Below, piece by piece: positions 1 to 5,115 of a DNA stretch of 5,115 nt (position 1 is the first letter of the stretch; every line of letters begins with the position of its first letter). Both the position numbers and the translations under genes were made by a program. Origin of the DNA: Marinilabiliales bacterium (lineage in GTDB: Bacteria > Bacteroidota > Bacteroidia > Bacteroidales > BM523). The stretch is from NCBI GenBank assembly GCA_002869425.1, contig PKSZ01000445.1, positions 1 through 5,115 on the forward strand, in the 5' to 3' direction. The notes beneath the pieces are model-generated. The model was given only the letters and a program-made list of their open reading frames with translations, searched no databases and was not told the DNA's origin.

Positions 1-2
1 AA

Positions 3-16
3 GTTTGTCGCATTGA
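3..16 (+). repeat. Direct repeat copy 1 (14 bp)
   Basis: GTTTGTCGCATTGA occurs here and again, identically, at 509-522. The flanks of the two copies do not match, so the repeat unit is short or its outer parts have diverged. Confidence 0.55.
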
Positions 17-40
17 TCTCAGGCAAATGCCACTGCCCGC

Positions 41-69
41 CTTCCTTTCTGCCTGGCACAGAAAGGAAG
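41..69. repeat. Inverted repeat, perfect 11-bp stem
   Basis: CTTCCTTTCTG at 41-51 is the exact reverse complement of CAGAAAGGAAG at 59-69, leaving a 7-base loop. No T-run follows on either strand, so it is not a typical Rho-independent terminator. Confidence 0.75.
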
Positions 70-348
70 CAAAGAATGCCTTTGTGGCTGGTAATTTTTC
101 CGACCCGTTAAGGTTTCAAAGAACTAAAAATGCTAACTTTGTCACTACGTGACTTCAAACAATGCATTTTCTTAACCTTCTTTTCAACCTACGGGTGCCC
201 CGGTAAAACTACCAATGCCACTCATTATTTCAATCTTTGGCATAAAAAACTGTCTACGCTGCATTGCGATGGTAGCCCTACCTAATCATAGATTGTATCT
301 ACGATTCACTATTCTTTGAATTTTTAATTCAGTTATAATTAAATGCTA

Positions 349-371
349 CAGCGTAGTTACAAACTACGCTG
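349..371. repeat. Inverted repeat, perfect 10-bp stem with 3-base loop
   Basis: CAGCGTAGTT at 349-358 pairs exactly with AACTACGCTG at 362-371 around the loop ACA. A run of six T lies at 380-385, but about eight bases past the stem on the plus strand, too far for a standard terminator. The sequence CTACGCTG at 364-371 also occurs at 254-261. It is the first of four closely packed hairpins. Confidence 0.75.
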
Positions 372-385
372 AGAACAGGTTTTTT

Positions 386-414
386 CTGTATTTTTCCAGC
401 TTTGAAAAATACAG
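386..414. repeat. Inverted repeat, perfect 11-bp stem
   Basis: CTGTATTTTTC at 386-396 pairs exactly with GAAAAATACAG at 404-414, with a 7-base loop. On the plus strand a T-run precedes the stem and a G/C-rich sequence follows it, so neither orientation gives a canonical terminator. Confidence 0.75.
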
Positions 415-415
415 G

Positions 416-464
416 CGGGTTGCGCTGCAAAGCAACCCTTGAAATACTTCAGTTTTTCAACCCG
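416..464. repeat. Overlapping inverted repeats with mutually exclusive pairings
   Basis: GGGTTGC at 417-423 pairs with GCAACCC at 432-438, and TTGAAA at 439-444 pairs with TTTCAA at 455-460. Alternatively, CGGGTTG at 416-422 pairs with CAACCCG at 458-464, which excludes both. The geometry resembles an attenuator, but no leader peptide or downstream plus-strand gene supports that use. Confidence 0.5.
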
Positions 465-508
465 AAACAAACCTTATACCTTTTGTAGCAGTTTTCGTGC
501 AGATAAAG

Positions 509-522
509 GTTTGTCGCATTGA
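509..522 (+). repeat. Direct repeat copy 2 (14 bp)
   Basis: This is identical to 3-16. The bases AAGGTTTG at 506-513 also pair with CAAACCTT at 468-475, so this copy overlaps an inverted repeat. Confidence 0.55.
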
Positions 523-608
523 AATTCCTCAAGTGTTATTTTTGGCGTGTTTAGTGCAAAATGGAAGTTTGGCACTCTGTAAAAAGGTACAGACTCGTTG
601 CACAACTA

Positions 609-630
609 CCTTTTGTGTGCTGACAAAAGG
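609..630. repeat. Inverted repeat, perfect 8-bp stem
   Basis: CCTTTTGT at 609-616 pairs with ACAAAAGG at 623-630 around a 6-base loop. The left arm lies within a 10-base direct repeat, TACCTTTTGT, present at 607-616 and at 477-486. A palindromic GCAGCTGC follows at 639-646. Confidence 0.6.
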
Positions 631-686
631 CAGCAAAAGCAGCTGCGGCGCACAACACATTACCTCCCATTAATGGCTCGTTTGCT

Positions 687-731
687 ACAATCACCTAACC
701 TCGTCGTTCCTCCTCAAACAGTGGTGATTGT
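687..731. repeat. Inverted repeat, 9-bp arms with long spacer
   Basis: ACAATCACC at 687-695 is the reverse complement of GGTGATTGT at 723-731, with a 27-base spacer. It lies about 80 bases past the stop of the propeller gene. No T-run follows on the minus strand, so a terminator role is not supported. Confidence 0.45.
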
Positions 732-770
732 TTACGCACCCTTCGCCTAATGGGTCCCGGCAATGTTTGT

Positions 771-798
771 GATTGCATCGAAAGGATTGCATTGCGAT
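771..798 (+). repeat. Imperfect tandem repeat, 14-base period
   Basis: GATTGCAT at 771-778 recurs at 785-792, giving two adjacent 14-base units that then diverge. The second unit contains TGCATTGCGAT (788-798), which also occurs at 260-270. It lies just downstream of the propeller gene stop. Confidence 0.4.
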
Positions 799-811
799 AT
801 TGAAAACCGAA

Positions 812-2545
812 TCACTTTTGAACAATAATGTTTCTGGAAAACAATAAACGTTCATCATGATAAATATTTACAACATAACTTCCGCTCCTAAATTCTGAAA
901 TATCAATCATTTCTGCACTTTTCTCTGAAACTAGATTGCATAATAACTTACCTTGCATATCCATAATTTCAATCCTGTTAGAAGGATTGAACTCCACAAC
1001 AATAAAATCATTTGCTGGTACAGGATAGATTTTTATTTCATCTTCTTGTACACTATTATCAACACCGGATAATAAAACTCCAATGATTTCAACCTTCTCA
1101 TCCGTAATATCAGCATTACAACTGCTATAACTTATCAATTGAACACTATAGTATCCTGAATCTGCATAAGTATGTGTAATTGTTTGATGTATACCAGCAA
1201 GTTCCTGATAGCCATCTCCAAAATCCCAAATACAACTATCTGCAAAAACAGAATGATTTGTAAGTGTTATTGTAAGACTATCTTTTGAATATGAAAAATT
1301 GGCTTCCGGAGAACCATAGAACCCATTACAATCCGTTTTTATCAACCATGTTTTTTCTGGTGGGAATTGTAAAAAATTATAAATCTTACCACCAATTATA
1401 AAACCACCATCACTGGTTTTCCTGATAATATTTACCTCATTAGCAACATAATTATAGCCATCTGGTGGAACTAATTCAAGTGTGTATAATGAATCTCCTT
1501 CACTATTTAGAATGTACAATTTGCTATAGAATGAATTATCCAGTTTAGTTACACCACAAAGGACTGCAAGCTTTCCATCATCTCCTTCTTCTATTCCATA
1601 AAAATTACTAGTAGATGAATCATGAGGCTCGTAAAAATCATTATATTCACGATAAATTTTATCCCATATAGTTTGGCCCTGATTATTAAATTTAATTATC
1701 CTTCCTCTCTCATCAGAATAATCATCACTAATAGCATGGTAATAATTTTTTGACGCTACATAAATGTAATTATTGTCACTTGTTCTTATTAAATCCATTA
1801 CAGCTCCATCATCATACGATACATTCCCATAATTATTGCCCCATTGCTCATTACCTAAACTATCAGTCTTTATTATGTACTGATCTCCAGGCCAAGTTGT
1901 ATTATTAAAACTTAGAGTATACGCTCCTAGTATAAAACCATTTTCAGTTGATTGAACTACATATAATGAATTATCTGATCCTGTCCCTCCATACGTATTA
2001 TACCATAATAATTCACCTAAACTATCTGTTTTCAATAACAAGCAATCAATAATATTAAAATCTGTCAGGTTCCGACCTGTTCCAGTTAACGCAAACCCAC
2101 CATCATTTGTTTGGATACCACCAAACGCAAAATTCATATAATCAGGAATGTTATAGATTTTTGTATAAAGTGTATCCATATTTTCATTAAATACAAAAAG
2201 CATTGTTTTATCAAATGTGGTATCAGTATTAATAGATCCAGCTAATGCAAACCCACCTTGTGCTAATTTGAAAAAAGATCTTTCCCTGCCTCCATATAAA
2301 TTAAATCCTGGTCTTTCTATGGTCTTTCTCCAAATCAAATTGCCTTCTAAATCAACCTTTTTATTGACTATGATATAATCTCCATTATTTATAGTATAAC
2401 CATTTAGGATATAACCATCATCTACTTGCTCAATTCCTTCTATAACATTGACCAGAGTATCTTCTATGATCACATTAAAGTAAGCCTGTCCCTTTGCAAT
2501 ATGCAGACACATAAACAACAGGACAAAAAATGCAATTTGTTTCAC
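812..2545 (-). CDS. Secreted beta-propeller and PKD protein with T9SS type A sorting domain
   Basis: This encodes 577 residues. A Sec signal peptide covers about 1-21 (MKQ, hydrophobic core, likely cleavage near KGQA). Residues ~35-410 hold about seven repeats of ~40-50 residues. Each has a DGGF/DDGY-x-L-x-G strand followed by a K-T-D-S-x-G-x-x-x-W strand, starting near 37, 91, 144, 196, 252, 317 and 373. This pattern fits a seven-bladed beta-propeller. A PKD domain follows at ~413-488 (WDFGDG at 440-445, HTYADSGYYSV at 458-468), then a type A sorting domain at ~504-577 (IYPVPAND, IEIMDMQGKLL, GSYVVNIY, closing NIIVQK). The start is GTG: an in-frame TAA lies directly before it at 2546-2548, and no later ATG precedes the signal peptide. 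No catalytic motif is seen. Its substrate or partner is unknown; a surface binding or adhesion role is plausible. It is the last gene of the apparent transcript. Confidence 0.85.
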   Translation of the reverse strand: MKQIAFFVLLFMCLHIAKGQAYFNVIIEDTLVNVIEGIEQVDDGYILNGYTINNGDYIIVNKKVDLEGNLIWRKTIERPGFNLYGGRERSFFKLAQGGFALAGSINTDTTFDKTMLFVFNENMDTLYTKIYNIPDYMNFAFGGIQTNDGGFALTGTGRNLTDFNIIDCLLLKTDSLGELLWYNTYGGTGSDNSLYVVQSTENGFILGAYTLSFNNTTWPGDQYIIKTDSLGNEQWGNNYGNVSYDDGAVMDLIRTSDNNYIYVASKNYYHAISDDYSDERGRIIKFNNQGQTIWDKIYREYNDFYEPHDSSTSNFYGIEEGDDGKLAVLCGVTKLDNSFYSKLYILNSEGDSLYTLELVPPDGYNYVANEVNIIRKTSDGGFIIGGKIYNFLQFPPEKTWLIKTDCNGFYGSPEANFSYSKDSLTITLTNHSVFADSCIWDFGDGYQELAGIHQTITHTYADSGYYSVQLISYSSCNADITDEKVEIIGVLLSGVDNSVQEDEIKIYPVPANDFIVVEFNPSNRIEIMDMQGKLLCNLVSEKSAEMIDISEFRSGSYVVNIYHDERLLFSRNIIVQK

Positions 2546-2583
2546 TTATTTCAAGTTTATTGGTGAAAATCCGTAGTCAATAA

Positions 2584-3066
2584 CTAATGATTGGGACCTA
2601 CCTTATCCAAAACCAAACCTATCTCCATAGCATATGGTACAGGATCATCCGGCATTTGAGGTTCAATGGTAAATTCATAATTTCCTTTCTCTGGAAATTT
2701 AATACTGGTTTCTACAAGATGTTCGCTATCCCATATATCATAACCTGCTTCTCCAATATATTCTCCCTTTTCATCACGTACAAGCAAATCATATACTGCT
2801 TCTGCAACGTCACCGGAAGGACTTTTTCTTGTAACTTTCACCTTTAACAAATCATACGGAAATCCATAAGCATAACGAAATGCAATACTTTGATTGTAAA
2901 CAGTATTTGCATCTTCGATATTCACATCAAAAACGATTTTATCACTTTTTTTCCATTCAACATTTGGCGATAGCTCCTTGTGCTTTTCGTAAATGCGGCC
3001 CTCGGGCTGACATGAAAATAAAAATCCCATGCCCAGCAAAAATGATATATAAATAAGCTTTTTCAT
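2584..3066 (-). CDS. gldH: GldH-like gliding motility lipoprotein
   Basis: This encodes a 160-residue lipoprotein, matching the usual GldH length. Residues 1-18 form a signal peptide (MKK, then a hydrophobic stretch) ending in a lipobox L16-F17-S18-C19, so C19 should be lipidated. The body matches my memory of the GldH family: a Y-x-x-x-K start after the Cys, then W38-K-K-S-D, FPYDLL near 69-74, a SPSGD segment near 82-86, DxxGEYIGEAGYDIWD at ~98-113, FPEKGNYEFTIEPQM at ~124-138 and a final GLVLDKV. In Flavobacterium, GldH is needed for gliding and associated with T9SS function; its biochemical role is unclear. Only one acidic residue follows C19 closely, so a strong surface-export signal is not seen and a periplasmic-facing position is more likely (inference). 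The ATG sits two bases after the upstream stop (CAA TAA TT ATG) with no Shine-Dalgarno sequence, so translational coupling is plausible. Confidence 0.8.
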   Translation of the reverse strand: MKKLIYISFLLGMGFLFSCQPEGRIYEKHKELSPNVEWKKSDKIVFDVNIEDANTVYNQSIAFRYAYGFPYDLLKVKVTRKSPSGDVAEAVYDLLVRDEKGEYIGEAGYDIWDSEHLVETSIKFPEKGNYEFTIEPQMPDDPVPYAMEIGLVLDKVGPNH

Positions 3067-3068
3067 AA

Positions 3069-5115
3069 TTATTGTACGATTATTTTATGTTGATACTGTT
3101 CTTTGCCTGTACTTAATTGAAGGATATACAAACCGCTGTTTTTCAAGTTTATCCTATTCATATCTTCTGGTTTATTCTGCATAAAAACCAGCTCACCCAA
3201 TGCATTATATACTTTTAAGGTTTTATAATTTTCTGTGTGAACTAATTTAACAAAAAATTCACCACTGGTCGGATTTGGATAAACAAGAACATTATTCATG
3301 TCCATTGAACTTACAGATACCTGGTTATCAATTAGTACTGAGTCAATTCCTGAGCACGTTCCTGAAGAAACTTCAATATAATGCCATCCGAAATCAGCTA
3401 CATTAAAAGACTGATCTGTTGAACCGTCCTGCCATAGATAAGAATCATAGCCTGCACCGGCATCCAATACAATTGTATCGGGTTCAAAAGTATTGATTAC
3501 CATTCCATTAAAACCGGGATTCACATCCACGACTGAGATATTTAAAGGCTCTCTGGCACTTACGCAAGGTTCTTCCTGTATTTCCCAATCATAGAAATAG
3601 TAATAGTAATTGTAGGGATCGGTATCTGCACTGCTATATTTTATTGACAATACTCCGGGAACTTCGTAAGGATAATTTATACCTGCATTATTTCTGAACA
3701 AATCAGGAGATTCCAGACCTACAAGCTGAAGATTTAATCCAACAGGAACAGTAAAATTCAAATCTACCCGACTTTCTCCTGATGGAACAAAAACTGTTAC
3801 TTCCTGAATAATATTTTCGTTGGCATCGCGCAAAGCAATATGCCTGTCACCTGCTCCATCTGCATAAACCTTTACCGATTTCAATTCAAAAGGTGTATAA
3901 CAATCGAATACCAGATAATGAATGTAAGATACATTTCCAAAATATCCTCCACCCCCGGAATTATCTGGTTTTGCAGTAAACTCAGGATCGCTCATTACAA
4001 CAGATTGCGCATAGTAATCTGTGCTTGTGCTGATAAAAGGAGTATTGAATGTTTCACCTATTCCTAGAACCACATCCGATGTTTCGTTGGCATACCAATA
4101 GATTTCCTCTCCATTAGCCTGTGCAGAAATTGTATATTCACCAAAACCGCACACTGTAGTATCCTGAACAACAGGATTATCAGGAAGGTTAACATGGATT
4201 ATATTTTGAAATTCAACTGTATCTGTTCCATAATCGTTTCCTGCGATAAGAGAAATTGTAAAATCTCCATCGATACTATAAATATGCTCAGGATTTTGAT
4301 CTGTGCTGGTATTTCCATCACCAAAATCCCAAAGCCATGATGTTGGTCCATTATATGATAAATCAGTGAAAGCGAATATACCCGTGCAACTGCTATCATT
4401 GTCCACTTCGAAATCAGCAACGGGTGGATTTTCCGGGTAACTGCACTGCCAGTTCACTTCAAAACCTGAAGCAGTTACTGCCTGATCGGTCTGCTCCCTG
4501 AAAGTAATAGCACCTCCAGAAGTAATTATCTGACCTCCACCCGGTAAGGTATCACCCGTATATGATCCAATCAGCGGACTATTAACATCAGGCCCGTCAT
4601 AAATAAACAATGTATCCCAAGCCAATTCATAGCTCAGGTATTCAAAATTCAAACTGATTACTGACGCCCCCATGGGTTCAATGGTAAATGTTGAACTGTT
4701 ATTATTCAGGTATTCTGAATCGCCACCACTATCAAATAAAGTTCCTGAGCAATTGGTAGTTTGATCAGAACCGGAAGAAGGCATTAAATACAAACAAGGA
4801 TTCACAGGATCAACAGAAACAAAATCGGTCATTTCCATTGTGTCTGAGCCACAAACACCTCCATCAGCTATTAGTGAAACAGTATATGTTCCCATTGATG
4901 TATACGTATGATCAGGCGCCACATCTGTACTTGTTTGACCATCGCCAAAATCCCAGATAAAGCTTGTTCCGTTAACAGAATAGTTTGTAAAACTTACCAT
5001 TGCAGGAGGTTCACAAAATGCAGTAAAATCTGAATCGAAATCACTCAATGTATACTGAACATATTCGTTACCCAAGCCTACAGCATACATTGCATTTGTT
5101 ACAGCTTCCACTTCT
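3069..5115 (-). CDS. Secreted multidomain protein, probable M4-type metallopeptidase C-terminal part, T9SS cargo (5' end outside window)
   Basis: The reading frame runs off the right edge, so only the last ~680 residues are visible; numbering here starts at the codon at 5109-5111. Residues 1-14 (EVxxVTNAMYAVGLG-like, with a Glu codon just before) resemble the end of thermolysin-family (M4) catalytic domains, which finish in EVxxVxxAFxAVGV. The HExxH zinc site would lie outside the window, so the peptidase call is inference. Then come PKD 1 (~31-101, WDFGDG at 53-58), a CUB domain (~106-223, with CSGT at 121-124, D166 and YDG at 171-173), PKD 2 (~230-308, WDFGDG at 261-266), an Ig-like domain (~309-371), an unassigned beta-rich region (~372-517), a second Ig-like domain (~527-595, LDAG and YLW motifs) and a T9SS type A sorting domain (~608-680, YPNPTSG, closing KIIVQ). 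The product should be exported by Sec, then by T9SS to the surface or medium. The alternative is another secreted enzyme or an adhesin. The stop codon is two bases before gldH, suggesting cotranscription. Confidence 0.85.
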   Translation of the reverse strand, partial: EVEAVTNAMYAVGLGNEYVQYTLSDFDSDFTAFCEPPAMVSFTNYSVNGTSFIWDFGDGQTSTDVAPDHTYTSMGTYTVSLIADGGVCGSDTMEMTDFVSVDPVNPCLYLMPSSGSDQTTNCSGTLFDSGGDSEYLNNNSSTFTIEPMGASVISLNFEYLSYELAWDTLFIYDGPDVNSPLIGSYTGDTLPGGGQIITSGGAITFREQTDQAVTASGFEVNWQCSYPENPPVADFEVDNDSSCTGIFAFTDLSYNGPTSWLWDFGDGNTSTDQNPEHIYSIDGDFTISLIAGNDYGTDTVEFQNIIHVNLPDNPVVQDTTVCGFGEYTISAQANGEEIYWYANETSDVVLGIGETFNTPFISTSTDYYAQSVVMSDPEFTAKPDNSGGGGYFGNVSYIHYLVFDCYTPFELKSVKVYADGAGDRHIALRDANENIIQEVTVFVPSGESRVDLNFTVPVGLNLQLVGLESPDLFRNNAGINYPYEVPGVLSIKYSSADTDPYNYYYYFYDWEIQEEPCVSAREPLNISVVDVNPGFNGMVINTFEPDTIVLDAGAGYDSYLWQDGSTDQSFNVADFGWHYIEVSSGTCSGIDSVLIDNQVSVSSMDMNNVLVYPNPTSGEFFVKLVHTENYKTLKVYNALGELVFMQNKPEDMNRINLKNSGLYILQLSTGKEQYQHKIIVQ

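Larger units (their letters stand above)
1..811. other. Long gene-free region rich in inverted and direct repeats
   Basis: I see no supportable gene, tRNA or rRNA in this stretch downstream of the last gene. It holds many perfect inverted repeats (41-69, 141-153, 349-371, 386-414, 417-438, 439-460, 576-593, 609-630, 687-731) and several short direct repeats. Base composition looks less AT-rich in parts than the genes beside it (for example around 600-660). It could be an intergenic repeat cluster, a structured RNA locus or the remains of a mobile element. Nothing in it was recognised as a transposase or integrase fragment. Confidence 0.7.

Noticed and set aside
349..385. Rho-independent terminator at the 349-371 stem
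   Set aside because: The T-run begins about nine bases after the stem on the plus strand, and no plus-strand gene leads into it. On the minus strand no T-run follows directly.
600..656. Possible integron attC-like site from two GCACAAC words
   Set aside because: The two copies (600-606 and 650-656) are in direct, not inverted, orientation, and the core and inverse-core sites of attC are not recognisable.
1..811. CRISPR array
   Set aside because: The repeats are few, short and irregularly spaced, with no constant spacer length.
2587..2847. Plus-strand open frame of 86 codons
   Set aside because: It lies wholly inside gldH in the opposite strand, and its translation shows no recognisable domain.
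3840..4067. Plus-strand open frame of 75 codons
   Set aside because: It is antisense to the well-supported multidomain coding sequence and has no supporting motif.
4199..4420. Minus-strand open frame of 73 codons
   Set aside because: It overlaps the PKD 2 region of the large gene in another frame, whose domain content is convincing.
5109..5111. GTG at the right edge as the start of the large protein
   Set aside because: The frame stays open beyond it (Glu codon at 5112-5114), and the following residues look like the tail of a catalytic domain rather than a signal peptide.

Overview
The window looks like chromosome from a Bacteroidota (Bacteroidetes) bacterium of the gliding or type IX secretion (T9SS) kind. 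The DNA is AT-rich. All three genes lie on the minus strand and lack Shine-Dalgarno sequences. Two encode large secreted proteins with PKD domains and a C-terminal T9SS type A sorting domain, and the third encodes a GldH-like gliding-motility lipoprotein. No close species assignment can be made from the sequence alone.

Layout, read in the direction of transcription (right to left). From the right edge to 3069 is the 3' part of a large secreted multidomain protein. Its first visible residues resemble the end of a thermolysin-type (M4) peptidase catalytic domain. They are followed by PKD, CUB, PKD, Ig-like, an unassigned beta-rich region, a second Ig-like domain and a T9SS sorting domain. Two bases after its stop codon, gldH begins (3066 to 2584). 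After a 38-base gap comes a 577-residue secreted protein (2545 to 812) with a probable seven-bladed beta-propeller, one PKD domain and a T9SS sorting domain. The spacing and common strand suggest a single transcript, with any promoter outside the window.

From 811 down to the left edge there is no gene I can support. This stretch is rich in perfect inverted repeats and short direct repeats. The densest part is a run of adjacent hairpins at 349-460. It could be a REP-like repeat cluster, a structured RNA or mobile-element debris; the sequence alone does not decide.

Functionally, GldH is known in Flavobacterium as a lipoprotein needed for gliding and associated with the T9SS machinery. The two flanking proteins look like T9SS cargo. 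The window therefore couples a probable secretion or motility component with two proteins that would use that route. I found no convincing new defence, mobile or biosynthetic system. The most useful leads are the gldH context, the unassigned domain in the large protein and the hairpin cluster.
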